NCBI GenBank assembly: GCA_039000515.1
Contig: JBCFYV010011164.1
Span: 36,181,521-36,245,520, forward strand
Direction of reading: 5' to 3'
Length of the DNA: 64,000 nt
From: Timema cristinae
Lineage: Eukaryota; Arthropoda; Insecta; Phasmatodea; Timematidae
The notes under the pieces were generated by a model, which did no database searches, had not been told where the DNA came from, and saw only the letters and a program-made list of their open reading frames with translations. Shown one piece after another: positions 1-12,911 of the stretch; the stretch's first letter is position 1, and every line of letters begins with the position of its first letter. The translations under genes and the position numbers were made by a program.

Positions 1-1690
1 ATTTTTTTTTTAATATCTCGTTTCAACCCTATTCACTTTACTCTTAAGTTTCTTCCAACCAACCCACGATTCACATCCATAGAATGTTGTTGTTACTACA
101 CTTTTAAATACTGTCATCTCTGTCCTTTCTATATTACTTCATTCTTTCCAATAGTTCACATAGATCAAACTACTCTCTGAGATTAATTCATCGTACTGTT
201 GATTTCATCATCTATCCTTCTATTTTTACAAAATGGTTTATCCAGATTCACAAAATCATACACTTGTTTTAACAGTTTTCCATTTATACCACGCTTACAA
301 TCATTTCTTGATCCATCATTATGAAAATTATCACCTTATTTTTGGAGCCATTTATACGAAGATACATTCTGCCTGTCACAACAATCAAACTATTTAATGC
401 ATTCTGCAAGTCACTTTCATTAGCAACCATTAATACGGCATAATTTGCATATAAATGCAATCTCACATTCACATTGTCCATTTGTAAACCAACCGCAACC
501 TTATAAGCATCCCTCACACATGAAAACATGAATATATTAAAACAGCCATGGAGACGAAAACATAACCTTGTCTAATACCCTGTTCAATGCCAAACCATTC
601 GTTCAAAGCTCCATCCATCCTAACGCACGCTTTAATTACCATACACCACGATAATTGTATTTACTAATTATGCATCCACATCATATTCTCTCAAAACATT
701 CCATAGTATACCCCTATTCACACGATCATACACTTTATCCAGATCAACAAATGCACAATAGACTTGTTTCCTTACTGCCATACATTTCTCAATAATTTGT
801 TGTAATGCAAATATCTTGTCCATGCAGCCTCCACCTGGCATAACACTACAATTCACACCCCAGATTTTGTCTGCGATTTTTTCACGTATCCTCTCAATTA
901 AGACTCTCCTAAAAACTTTGCTTGCATATTCAACAAACTAATTGCCCTGTTATTCTTATATTCACTCTCACTCTCTTTACCGTTGTACAAAGGAACAATG
1001 ACAGTATTCTTCCAGTCATTATGAACATTCGAAATTCCAGCAAACACAGTGAACAACTTCACGTTCTGGCAAAAGTACCATATCCCCACACTTAAGCATT
1101 TCGCCTACACCCGCAGCTTTAATATGTTTTGATACTCTCATAGCTTTTAACACCTTAGTATCATTAATTCTTTCTTTCATAATAAGATTTTTACTTTTTT
1201 GCTACTTTCTCTATTTTTTCGCAATACAATAATTGCTCAAAATACTCTCTTCATCGCTCTTTTGTACTATTTCCCTACCAAATTATCTCACCACGTTCAT
1301 TCTGAGTGCCATAGGTATTTCCCTTCACTTCTTGTTTCGTTAGCTCTACACACTTCCTAGAACAGTTTATTTCCTTCAAAATTACTATGCATTCCTTCTT
1401 CTTCTTCTTTTGTTTGCATTTGTTCCTTACCTTCCTTTACTTTACATTCATCTTTTTTTCTTTGTATACATCCCACAGCCTATTACGTTCTGTTTCATTC
1501 TTCACAACACTCATTCATTTGTACGCTTCCTTTTTTCTCTCACAGCTTTTTTTTTTTAATTTCCCACCATAACAGATCCATATACATCTTTCGCGCACTC
1601 AACTAAAACCTCTTTTATTCTGTTCCAAACACTTTTTTATATAATTAACATTCATTTCGACATTTCATTCATGCTCTTGTAAAGTTAATT
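1..1690 (-). pseudogene. LINE (non-LTR) reverse transcriptase remnant
   Basis: Reading the minus strand, fragments of one ORF2-type polyprotein lie in order. Near 1690-1320 is the lysine-rich region before the RT domain, with the FWKEV-like stretch broken. At 1089-898 is the segment with VPLYNGKESESEYKNNRAIS. At 856-668 comes GGCMDKIFALQQIIEK followed by FVDLDKVYDRV, the first catalytic-Asp block of non-LTR RTs. At 529-284 comes LYANYAVLM, where the usual YADD box has lost both Asp residues. A GCESWV-like motif near 60 shows the C-terminal part running off the window start. Several stops and frame changes separate the pieces, so it cannot encode active enzyme. The endonuclease domain is not seen upstream of 1690. 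Clade (jockey/I/RTE-like) is not resolved. Confidence 0.88.
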
Positions 1691-2527
1691 TTCTCTTTAA
1701 AAGATTTTTAAACGAATATTTGGACCCCCCTAGCGGTGCAATTTTTTTTTATTGACATATGGCTCTTATAACCACGAATGTAAACCCCTACACCAACCAA
1801 ACCAATTTTCTAAACAAGATGTTTCCAATAAAGTCGGCCTGAGAATAAGGAGAGCGATACAAATTCAACATTTTTTGAGGGAGCAGCTAATATATTAGGT
1901 GTTATTAGAAATAAAAGTATTTATAATTCAAATCTCACCCCCCTTCCCATCCCATTCCACCCTTAACAGAAGGATAACTATAATACTATATTTTGAAAAA
2001 AATATTGTCAACAGAACTATACGTCTTTAGGCTTGTTTTGTAAAATGGCGGAAACTGTTTTAAACTTTAAAAATGTAAAATATTACCTTCTTCCTTAAAA
2101 CATATAATTCCAATTTACTAAAATGAAAACTACTTACTCTCCTAGTAGCTGCGTCAGCATGGCATCAGAAGAAACTAGAAACAAAATAATATTTTTAAAT
2201 TGATTGTTAATATTTGCTATTTTTGACATCAATAATGGAAGAGGAAGGGATAAGGTCACATACAGAAGAATACACCTCAATTTACATGAAGAGAGAATAT
2301 AAATATATTCAGAAAATAATCTCCTATTACCAGTATTAAAACCCAGATATACTCGTCACTAAAAAAAAACTAGTAGATCGAGACTGACATCTTAATCTAT
2401 TCAACCACTGGCACTGCTATGGTAGATTCCTATTCTCAAATGATGAACCGGTGTAGCAAAATAAGAAACCGTTACTTCCTTAGTTTTATTTTTACGGTTT
2501 TCAGGGTGACGTGCATGAAAAATTAAA
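1691..2527. other. Intergenic, AT-rich
   Basis: No coding region, RNA gene or clear repeat found. Scattered A and T runs only. Confidence 0.5.
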
Positions 2528-2708
2528 CCCGGTCCAGTTGCCGAATGGTCTAAGCTAAGGCGTCACTCTCAGGTTATACAGCCCCACTAGTGACGGGGAG
2601 GTTAGAGTTCGAATCTAGGTCGGGTCTACTGAGGGTGGTTTTCCATAAATTATTTCCCACTCTCCTTTCACCAAAATTCGTGTAGATTACCCCTAAAATA
2701 ATAATATA
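2528..2708 (+). repeat. tRNA-derived SINE (family C-like), 3' truncated
   Basis: The head has ccgaatggtctaag (A-box-like) and gttcgaatctaggtcggg (B-box), then ctactgagggtggttttcc and tctcctttcacc, the body shared with other SINEs here. It stops before the conserved gggtagtaagacgcggtg tail and runs into ataatatatt. Confidence 0.75.
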
Positions 2709-2723
2709 TTAGGTTAGGTTAGG
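2709..2723 (+). repeat. Short (TTAGG)3 run
   Basis: Three perfect TTAGG units followed by degenerate ttaggct/ttaggtt units to about 2750. TTAGG is the ancestral arthropod telomere repeat. Here it is a short interstitial run just after a SINE, not a telomere. Confidence 0.6.
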
Positions 2724-4433
2724 CTGGGCTAGTTTAGGTTATGTTAGATGTCAAATATTCAAGTATGCCACTGATAAAACCAGTATTAAATATAGGCCCA
2801 TCTAAATATTCAAAGGCTTTTGACATAATAATATGCTAATTAATTGTCTTTATTTTTTTATTTTTTAAGACAGGATAAAAAAATACTGGTGTTGATGCGG
2901 TGAAGGCTTTGGTAAATAACTAAAGTGCGAGAGGTTGAATAAAGTTTAGTATGAATGGTAGGAAGAACAGTAGAATTTAGTTACTAAAGTTACTAAAACA
3001 ATGTTTATACATAAAGCCATCTGCAGATGTTACTTTTGATATATATTATCAATACCTATCAAATAACTCAGATAATATGATTTTCTCTACTGTTCTTTCA
3101 ACCAAAATCAGGGTATAGCATTAATATCCTCGAACACGAATTTCTAGTCAACATTGAGATTATTAGACCACTAATCTGTGTCAAAGAGATGCCGTTCTTT
3201 TGAGTGCGTGCCAATGCTGCACTAGAGTCCATCTTGCATTCAAACTAATAATGTCCTGACTAATGTTTTCCGCTTACACTGTCAAATGTAATGTGAGAGC
3301 GGCAATTTTCTAGCACCCAATCATATACACTTCTTGATATTGTAAGGTAGCAACTTATTGGCTCAGCCCGCGCGGTATGCTATACCTCCACACATTATGC
3401 AGAATAGTTTGCCTACCTACGCCCAAGGCCAGATTTAAGGAAAGCCTAAGGCCTTAAATTATTTTCTGCCTGTATGGAAGGAGTGATGTGGGAGGGGTTA
3501 AATATGTTGCGCTGTCCAAATAGTTTGATCAACTAAATTAATTTTATTTTTTTGATTCCTTTATAATAGGATCAACTTTTCGTTACATACTTAGCTAATT
3601 AATTATATTTGGTCTCATTAATAAATTGGCTTTTTTTTCTAAGATGTTAAAGATTTAACCACACCACACATTATTTTGGCAGCAGTGCTACCCACATTTA
3701 TTGGTTTTACATGGTGACATAAAGTAGATATCCCTCTTTTCAGAATATGTATTACTGTGAATAGTTAATTATGAATGTATTAATGATTAATTATTATATT
3801 ACACATATGTAGTGCAAACACTAAATTAAATCTAAAAGAATTTTACTTTATTTTTAAGATGTTGAGTTAAAAAAATTGATCTTGATTTAAAAATATTTTC
3901 CGGGTGGACAAAAAAAAAGATATTTTATAAAATCTTATCCATTGAACAAATTTTAGTTATAAAAGGTAATTTATTTGTTTCTTCAAAGTTACTATGACTG
4001 TTTATATAACTTTATGGTACCATAGTTCGATTCCATTCTTTATTTATTGTTACCAAAACGGCCACATATAACGCTTAGTAAAAAGTTTTGATAAATACTT
4101 TGATTGATAAAATTATTGTTTACTAAGATTTACTTTAATTATAATTTTCTAATAAATTAAATGTATAATGTTAACTGTGGTTTTGTTTTTGTCAACTATG
4201 TTGTTTTTTTACTAAATCAATTCTGGAAATCAAAAACATAATACTGGTTATGTCATCTGCAAGTATTAATATAATATCAGAGTGGGGAGTTTTAAATGGA
4301 TGAAAAGCAGGGAGAAATTTTGTTTTTGGTTTACGAGTTTAAAAACACTTTAAATTATACATATGCTTTTTTAAGGTTTGGAATATAAATATCCTTAAGT
4401 AAAAAAGTATTGCAAGTTCTTTAATGTTTTTAA
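2724..4433. other. Intergenic, AT-rich
   Basis: No coding region seen. At 3424 the sequence caaggccagatttaagg resembles a hAT-type terminus (see rejected items). Confidence 0.5.
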
Positions 4434-4713
4434 GGTGACCTGGTGGTCTAGGGGTAAGGTGTCAGACTTCGGTGCTGGGAGTCCGGGGTTCATTACTTGG
4501 CTCTGGCATAGATTTATCTGATTACCAAAACTTCCTTCACCTCTGACAAGACATCTTGTGAATGTGGGGATGCCAGGTCTCCCCGTGGTTCGGATTCCAC
4601 GTTAAACTGTAGGTCCTCCACTTCATCTCACAATCACCCTACCATTACACATTAGCGTAAGTGCATATAACCCGAACGGGTAGTAAGACGCGGTGCTATA
4701 ATAATAATAATAA
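4434..4713 (+). repeat. tRNA-derived SINE, family A (full length)
   Basis: Starts ggtgacctggtggtctagg (A-box region), followed by a gttcattact B-box-like segment. Then comes the family body (acaagacatcttgtgaatg, ggttcggattccacg) and the shared 3' tail aacccgaacgggtagtaaga with a (ATA)n end. No coding capacity; it would depend on a LINE for mobility. No clear target duplication was found. Confidence 0.9.
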
Positions 4714-5713
4714 AAAATTTGTCTGTTACCAAATATACATGGGACTTTATAACCGGTTGTGATGCCTTTATTTATATTCGATAGCATACATACTGTCAGG
4801 GTTTGAGTCTCTGTTAAAGATACGCAACCTTAGCTTTTGGCAAACTGAAAATACTACATAACTGTAGACGATACCATTGATTTTTGACAGAAAAATAAAC
4901 ATTGATTTTCTCTTGACAATAATCTCTGAGGTAAAATAGTAGAATTATTAATATTGAAGAGTTAACTAAATGTGGCGTGAGAAGAACACAAAAAAATAAA
5001 ATAAACTTTTAATAATAAAATTATGTTTACCCTACTAAAACTATTTTATCTTCTGACGGTGGACTACATAAAATTCAATTACACTGAATAGTATATATAA
5101 TGCCTAGTATTATTATATTATTAATTATTAATTTACAACTTACTATATTCCATTCAAAATAGAATAAACTGTATAGTTTAATAGGTAGGCCTACTATTGC
5201 ATTAATATGTTGACAACAAAACTCACGGTACTCAAGTTTGCAAAAAAAAAGTCTGTTTCTAAATAAAATGATCCATGTATGGTGTATATGTAAGATCAAT
5301 AATCATTCTTTGGCAAACTAACTTCTAAGGGCCCCAAGTTCTACTTGGTACAGAGCCCCCAAATTGTTAATCCGGACCTGCATTCATTGCATCCCACCAA
5401 CTGTTCCCAAACTTATTGAATGGCATACCATCCAAACAATTTCCTTAATTTGTAGTACCACCAGATAGAAATAAATATTCACTATTTCATAAATATCTAC
5501 AAGTATATAATAACACAAACTGCACCGGCTGTCTGAGCTTAAACCAGTGTTGCCACCCCTCCAACAATTGGTCAAAATCTGTTTTACTTAAGGATAAACT
5601 TGGTCCGAATATATTTATAGGATTTTATGGATTCCGACTTTAATATTCTTGTCTTTTTTTTGGCTTCTCACGGCGTACCACCGGAAATAAATGTACGTAT
5701 CACACTTTGAGAA
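4714..5713. other. Intergenic, AT-rich
   Basis: No gene recognised. About 5329-5383 carries ccccaaattgttaatccgga followed by cctg, which looks like the right terminus of a hAT-type element. No partner end with a matching target duplication was found. Confidence 0.45.
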
Positions 5714-5973
5714 CCCGCCTCGGTGGCCTAGTTGGGTAACGCGCTAGTCGTGTTGAGCTCGACTGCTGAGGACGGGGAGATCAAGGTTCGAATCTCGGTC
5801 GGGTGAACTGGGGTGGTTTTTCCTAAATGGTTTTCCCCTCTACTTCCACGCAAATGCGGGTTCACTTCCTCTAATTCAATCTTCCCAATGCCTAATCCAT
5901 TAGCGTAATTAGTACTTAAAGAGTATAACCCTAACGGGTAGTAAGACGCGGTGCTAAATAATAATAAAAAAAA
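5714..5973 (+). repeat. tRNA-derived SINE, family B
   Basis: Head cgcctcggtggcctagttgg with gttcgaatctcggtcgggtg (B-box), body cttccacgcaaatgcgggtt and taatccattagcgtaattag, then the shared tail gggtagtaagacgcggtgct and a short (AAT)n end. The downstream flank tttgggaaccactg resembles a hAT end, so the SINE may sit in an older DNA transposon. Confidence 0.9.
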
Positions 5974-6089
5974 CCCGTTTGGGAACCACTGATTTATCAC
6001 TAAACATTGTTATACTCTGACTTGCGACTTTACGCTTATCTCTCCAATCTACACAAACATGTGACCAGCCAGTTTGTTCTAATCAAACA

Positions 6090-6285
6090 AGTGGGGTGGT
6101 GTCAATTCAGATACAATTTAGAGGAAATGTTCCCACATCTGCGTGGAATAAGAATGAAGAAATATTTAGGAGGGAGGGGAGAATCAGTACACCCTCCGGG
6201 ATTCAAACCCTGACCTGCTCGTCAACGGTGAATATACTAGATAAGCCTGACATTTGGTTCGCCTATCTACCGAAGCGGATAAAGT
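6090..6285 (-). repeat. Degenerate tRNA-derived SINE
   Basis: Minus-strand copy: gggattcaaaccctgacc is the reversed B-box region and catctgcgtggaataag is the decayed body. The head ends near accgaagcggat. The 3' tail is poorly preserved. Confidence 0.6.
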
Positions 6286-6582
6286 TTAATTTTACAATGC
6301 AGGTAGTGTGATGTTGCAAAGTTGTATCGAATTCAATAAATCTTGCATTGTGTAATGTAATGATACATTCCACGTATTTAAACGAGTAAATATATTGGAG
6401 AAAGTGTTGATCATATCCAGTCCGCAGTAAAATCCGTGGCACATTTAATGTAGGAAGAAATTATTTGGTTGTGTGTGAAGAAGATCAAACTCAACTCTAA
6501 TTACGATTAAAAACAAACTCCAGATATCTGAAATCACTTCCAATATCTGAGCCATTTAATTAATTAATAATTTTCCTTCTAT

Positions 6583-6910
6583 AGGCCACTCTAAATAGCT
6601 TTTACAAAATTTTAATTTTAAAAGATTGAAGCGAAAACGACTTTAGATAGTTTTTAAGTTGATCAAATTTTTAAAAATTTGCCAGCAGAGGCCCACTCCA
6701 AATAGCTTCTAGGGGCATCTAATTTTCAAATTTCTTGTAGGAACACACACCAAATAACTTCAGGTGAATTTAATTTTCAAAAGTAAATTTGGCAAAATAT
6801 CATATACAAATAAGGTATATTACTTTAGAGGAATCCAATTTTCAAATACTTGCTAAGGGATGACCACTCCAAATAGCTTCCAGGTGAGAACCAGGTTAGT
6901 AACATTTCTG
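6583..6910. repeat. Irregular degenerate tandem repeat, about 50-75 bp
   Basis: Blocks of the form cactccaaatagcttctagg followed by aattttcaaat recur near 6594, 6701, 6752, 6820 and 6870 with variable spacing. The same kind of block occurs inside the DNA elements at 51.5 kb and 52.6 kb. Confidence 0.55.
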
Positions 6911-8984
6911 GGAAAGCGCATCCAAACTCCTATTTTTTTAATTGACTTACAACCCCACCCCCTTTTTATACAGCACAAATAGAGTTCTACGAACACTGTA
7001 GAATATATTTATAGATAAAATAAAAATAGAGTATAACTTTTAATGATTGTTAACCGTGAAAAAATTTATATTTTATATCCATCCTCTTTATCGTGTTCAT
7101 ACTATACATTACGTTAAATAAAAGCATAAAAAGTACTACGCATGAAAAATTAAGCACTTTCAAATAGCTTAAATAGTTATCCAGGGTTCGAAATGTTACT
7201 GTGGAAGGACCCTCATACCAACCTATTCGTTGAGCCCCCTCTCCCACTTACAAAGGGCTCCCGGGGCCTATGTTACAGTTTTAAAAACTACTGGATTTAC
7301 TTTATTGTATTCATAGACAAAATATGTTTTGTAACTAGGCGTGGTTATTATAACATTGTATAATCTATTATTAAAATATTGTTAAAATAGGATTATGTTT
7401 TTCTGAATAGAAAATATAATTAATCAACATGTATTGAGACTTAAGACTATTATTCTAAAGCCAACTAGTATTATGATTGGTAGGTTAACCTAAAACTTTG
7501 GAAGCTTTTGGCATACAGCATTTATTATGAGGTAGTGAAGCAGGACTATAGAAGACAGGTATCAAAATACTGTTTCATAACCTCACGGAAGTTGCCCTAA
7601 AATATTAATACTTGTACGTGAATAAACTATTCAAAACATATTGTAATTTTTAAATTAAATAAATTATGGCAAGTTCGAAATAAGCACTTTAGACAACATG
7701 GTTATACGAAATTTCATGCAAATCGAACACCAAATAACGAATTTTAAAAACGTATCCCAAATTTGAAAGTGTTAAAAGATGGGGAAAAACGTATTTTTTG
7801 TTTAATGTAATATACTTAATGAAATGAATTTTTTTAAAGTTGTAACAATGTAACACAACCCTATTACTCCTTTTCCTTCATTGTTGCTTTGAGCCTAAAT
7901 TGCTTTCATGAAAGCCTATTTTAATAAACAATGAAATAAGATACATCAGTTCAATTCAAACTGGTATGGATACTTGCTATAAAAATTAGTGTTATTTCAG
8001 AAGTAAATCATTAACACTAAACTCAATGGCCTCATTTCATCAGTCAGAGCTTTCGATAAGAAAACAATAAAATGTTGCATTTATGCCTTCAAAACGTATT
8101 AAAGCCCTAATAAAGGCATTGGCTGTCCAATATATGATAATTTGAATCATAAAACTGTGACAGTCTAGCAGCTACGAAAGTCACAACTAAAAACACTAAA
8201 CCATAAACAAAACATTGACTGACAAAAATTGCTGGCTGAGTGCAATTTTGCTATTGGGCAGCTCATGTTCCCTTATGATACGTTTCCATACCTCATTCGA
8301 CATACACTCACCGGCCGTTGTCTCTGCCTACTGACAACGGCGCTACTAACTACTCGATTAACCAAGTTTTCTAAAATTGAATATAGAAAGAATCTCCTCT
8401 CAATGTTCGATGATTTTTGAAGTTGGGACTCTTTGTAGAGTAGGGATCAACAATTGGGAAATTTTAAATTTGTCTGTACAGGTCTGTGGCTAAGGACTTT
8501 CATAATAGAAAGTAATGGGGTACATAATAAGCCTAGAATTTCCCAACTTCAGGTCCAAATCTCACAAAATTCTCAACTTTAAAGCTTCTAAACAACATTG
8601 GTAGGTGACGCCCCCAAACCGCCCCCGCCCCCTCCCCTGATGTGACACCCCTGGGTTTTAACACTGTCGACAAGGGGTCCAAGAAGAAAGGGGTAGGTCA
8701 TATATAAGCAGCTTGTGCGTATAGTAATCTCGACAGAAAAATATAATCTCTATCTCAATCTGTAACAAGAACCAGCTCAGGCTTTCAGCGTCAGTTCGTA
8801 ATCGAACAAAAACGGTATCATTTAAATATTTAATTAACAATATTGAAAGTGAAATTAATAAAATAAATTGTGTACATCATTAAATTCTTACTAATTTCGA
8901 TAAATAACCAATAAGTAGTCCTACAGTAAGAAATACACATAATCAGATCATCATAACCGTGTAATACCAAGGCATCCAGGGTCG

Positions 8985-9018
<34 letters not shown>

Positions 9019-9978
9019 ATAAAAACGGTATCACTATAACATAGTCAGCACTTGCCACCCCAGGTGGTGCTAACTAAGCTTATTTTGGGGTTTAGCCCAT
9101 GGTCTATAAGTCAAGTAACATGAGCTGCATTTTTATCTTCTTTTAAAAATATATTGTCAATAATTGTTCAATAGTAATAACAAAATAGTAAAATTGTTAG
9201 CAATGTTGGGAGTGGCAAAAATATATATTTTTCTAAATTGTCCTGACTCCTGCCTAGCGGGTTTTTACTGCAGTTCACTATCATTATTAAAAAGAGTGGG
9301 AACATGAAACTAAAATAATCTTTAATATTTTATATCAGAGCAGAGAGTACTTTCCTTCAATTCTGTAACTTTTAATGAACAGAAATATTACTTAATTTGT
9401 GCTCCTTTTTATTTTCTTATTCTTTTAAGGAACAACGGTGGTGGTGGAGGGATAGCTGTTAAAAAATTTCAATTATTTTATTCTTTGCCTTATCAAGACA
9501 TGCCATCCCCCATATTCGTTGTTATTATAGAAACAGTTGGACAAACTCTGTTGTTGACGACAGTTGAATCTCTACTGCTCGCGTCACAACAAGATAAAAC
9601 ACATAATAGATATAAAACAAAGAGTGTTTCAATAAAGGAAGGTAGACTTCCCTGCCCCTGCTGCCGTGCCTCAGCAACCCTTCCAGCTTTCTACTCGTCA
9701 GTGTTGCCAAGATTACTACCGCTAGATTTAGCTTGTTTTCTGATAGTAGACCTTGTGGTTAACTTAATCTAGTAGCGACATCTCTATCTTTGTTTAAAAC
9801 TCTACTTTAGCTTTAATTTTATAGGGATGAACAAATACCTTATATGGATTATTTGCAATAGCTCTCTTGATTTTGTAGTAATCTTGGTGCAAAGTATGTA
9901 AAGGGGTGTAATGACACAAATGAATATTTTCAGATTATATTTACAAATATATAAAGTTTGTGTGAGTCCAGAAAGACC
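6911..9978. other. Intergenic, AT-rich
   Basis: No coding region or repeat family recognised apart from the trinucleotide run at 8985-9018. Short ORFs here have no family features and AT-driven composition. Confidence 0.5.
8985..9018. repeat. (TCA)n microsatellite
   Basis: About eleven consecutive tca/cat units. Confidence 0.9.
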
Positions 9979-10054
9979 GACATCCGGACAGGGATTTTAA
10001 CCCTGGTCACCCGACTGTTCGCGCCTGCCGCTCTACCGATTGAGCTATCTGGGA
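9979..10054 (-). repeat. tRNA-like sequence, probably SINE head
   Basis: On the minus strand tcccagatagctcaatcggt contains a perfect A-box (tagctcaatcggtagagc) and caggg-ttaaaat-ccctg forms a 5-bp T stem. The acceptor stem pairs poorly (about four of seven), the anticodon loop lacks U33 and the B-box reads gttaaaatcc. I therefore read it as a tRNA-derived SINE head or tRNA pseudogene, not a working tRNA. Confidence 0.5.
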
Positions 10055-10159
10055 TAGCCTTCATGTTCGTGTCATTCAACTATAGTACAACATCCAAGCG
10101 TACTGATTTAGCTAAGTCATTAGTAACTTCACTTGCTACAAGAGCGTATTTTACTACAG

Positions 10160-11110
10160 CAATTACATGAAACTAGTTTCAGACTAGGACCCAGACAAGG
10201 ATATACTAGTTCCTCACCTAATACCCGTATCACCCGACACTAGCTCGTACTTGAAATCCAGTGTGCTAGCTGGCACGTCATCATCTAGCGTCGTGTGAAT
10301 CAGACAAAGTATACTGTTTCTACCTTTTGGTACTGGCTACCATACTAGTTGTGAGGATAGAACAAGCGCTATTTTCGTAGTTCCGACACTAGTCTGTGTA
10401 ATTAGACCAATCAACGCACGTTGAGACTGTGTTTTATTGTTGGCAGAAAATTATTCTAAGCACCCTTGTTAATTTAATAACAAATTGCCACAATATGACA
10501 ATATATTTAATTAAAAACATGTCATATAAAAACGACAAACTGTGTTCCAGACCCAATTCCAATCTAAATAAATTTGATAGCATGCCAACCTTGAGTGGTT
10601 GTTTTTTTTTAGAAGATAAAGTGTGCGTAGCCCTAGAAACAAATTTGTGTATCAAGGATACTGTACTTGGACACCCATGGGCTTCGGGGCCTCTGACCAC
10701 ATCGTAAATAAATGAACACAAATTTATGGAGATACTAAACGTTAGTGTCACCCCGAATGTATCTTACCTAACCTCTGAATGTATAATTTTTTTGCATCCT
10801 GCGACCATTATTTCGCCTTTCTAGCCAGTCCTGTGTTCATATTCTTTTCCTACGATCCCTCTCACAATTTTTAATATCTTTATTAGTAATTAATGCAGCT
10901 GCTGCACCCAAAATTAATCTTTGACGTTCGATAAATACTCGCACTAGAAACTAGTACCAAACTAGCAGCATGTGAATACTCTAGTCCCGTTTCTATTGTA
11001 CGAGCTAGTATACAGATATCTAGGCGCTAGCTAGAGCACTTGATTTCTAGTACAAGTAAGTGTCGTGTGATAGTAGCTTTAGGTCTAATTTCACTTCGCT
11101 CCTTGAGCAA
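10160..11110. other. CTAG-rich intergenic block
   Basis: Words containing ctag (actagt, gctagc, ctagta) are dense at 10160-10420 and 10940-11110, separated by an unrelated insert. No gene recognised. Overlapping ORFs of 92 and 105 codons at 10429-10751 on opposite strands have no recognisable domain. Confidence 0.4.
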
Positions 11111-11168
11111 GGTTGAATCCATCAACACGGGTTCGCTAGTGTCAATGCTCAATAATAAAAGCACTTCC

Positions 11169-11410
11169 ATTGGCGGCCGCGTGGTCTAACGCACTACTCT
11201 CGTAGTAGACTAGACTGCCGATGACGGGGAACGAGGTTCGAATCTCGGTTGGATGTACTGAGAGTGGTTTAAAAAAAAATCACTCTCCCTCCACTCAAAT
11301 GTGAGTATACTTCCTCTAAATATAACCTTCCTTATTACTAAAACCACTAGCGCAATTAGTACAAAAGCGTGTAACCCGAACGAGCTGTAAAACGCTCTGC
11401 TAAAAATTAT
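11169..11410 (+). repeat. tRNA-derived SINE, family C
   Basis: Head ggcggccgcgtggtctaac, B-box gttcgaatctcggttggatg, body ctccctccactcaaatgtga and tail gtgtaacccgaacgagctgt. The tail is mutated relative to gggtagtaagacgcggtg. Confidence 0.82.
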
Positions 11411-12911
11411 CTTCCAAATGTACATTAATTGTTAAACGACTAGCTTTTAACACTTTAGTCATAAAGGGTCCCTTAAAGTCGTAATGGGCAGTTTGCGTAG
11501 GCTCTTTGTGTTTTAGGATTATGTGAAGAGGGGTTTGGATTGCTAACTGAACCTAGTTTTATGGAAGCCGGATGATTGACTTGAGATGGATATTTGTATC
11601 TCTCTCTGGAGAAACCAGGTTTAACATTAGTTTTGTTAAAATTCCTTTTCTGTCAGAAATAGCCAAATATTCACACTAATGGGGTGGGGTTGAGGAACGT
11701 ATTTTAGAGTAAAAGTTCCCATATTTGAGTGGAGAGAGAGTGAAAAATCAGTAAGTAAAAATACCCACGGATTAAAGATTCAGATGGGATTCGATCCCCA
11801 ACACATCATTAAGTTAGATATATGCTACAGTGATAAAGTACATCCGCTCGCTAAAGTCACCAGATCTATTCTCAGTATCCATTCGCCAAACCATATGATT
11901 TACAAGCACATATGTAAAGTTGTTGTCACGTTTGGAAGTCAAAACTTGCATAACCAGCAAATTGTTTTTAATTAATTTTTCTTTGAATCGTTCTTACATT
12001 ATTGAAACACAAACCTATGAAATTGACTGTTTGATTTTTTTTTATGGAAGCAGCGTCTGTAGTTCACTAAAAATAATTTACAAACGAGAGCTTAAAAAAC
12101 ACAGTGTTCTCTTCATAAATTAAGATGGTGAGCCCGACGAAATAAAGGTGGTTGATGACTTCATACAAACCGTAATATGATGTACTCATACGCTGTTTAC
12201 AAAATAAAAGCGTTTTATTTTGAAACTAACTTTTGTATGTTTTTCCCTCTAAGTTATAACACTTTAGATGGCCAGTTATAACAAGATATATTGTGAGCGC
12301 TTAACGCCTATGTGTTACGCGGGACTTTTGAATATCATAAACTTTAAAGATCACCTTATTTGTTTGGACGTTTTCGAAACTAGTACCGTAGACTTTGATA
12401 TAAGTCAGTTAGGATTATAGTCTGGTATGTTTAATTATGTTCGTCGCGCATTATCTTATTGTTGCATTGTTGCATTATTGCATTGTTGAGTTATGGTCTA
12501 CGTAATCTAAATGTGACTATTTCTCGAAGACGCGCTTCACGCCCTATTTTTTTGTTATATTCTATAATGTGTACATTTCATTGTTTATGACAGATAAAAG
12601 ATATGTTATTAAAATTAGGCCATTTCGCCTGATTTTCCAGTCATCCTCACCTTAGTATAGAAAAGCGGGGGTTGCAATATGTGTGAATATAACACTTTAT
12701 AACTTATTATTTCATGTACTTTAATATATCATTGTTGCATATTGTTTTGCAGTTGCGGCATATTAATTAATCTTTTGATAAAACTTGTTATTGATAATAT
12801 GGTATTAGTAATCAAATAATAATTATTTCCAAATAGGTTAACGTTAATCACGTATTGCCAATGTTTATAATAAAGAACTTTCTGATAGCTGTCACCGCCT
12901 CTCCTACCGTG
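11411..12911. other. Intergenic with decayed SINE at about 11695-11873
   Basis: A minus-strand degenerate SINE is suggested by atatttgagtggagagagag and gggattcgatccccaac (reversed B-box). The rest is AT-rich with no gene recognised. Confidence 0.5.

Noticed and set aside
1387..1572. Phe/Leu/Ser-rich ORF (61 codons, plus strand)
   Set aside because: Low-complexity T/C-rich antisense of the lysine-rich LINE region.
3424..5383. A roughly 2-kb DNA transposon bounded by caaggccagatttaagg and ccggacctg
   Set aside because: The ends are hAT-like but the flanking 8-mers do not match and no transposase lies between; could be two separate relics.
9979..10054. Functional tRNA gene
   Set aside because: Good A-box and T stem, but poor acceptor pairing, no U33 and a degenerate B-box.
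10429..10751. Overlapping ORFs of 92 and 105 codons on opposite strands
   Set aside because: No recognisable domain, no conserved motif; either could be chance in this composition.
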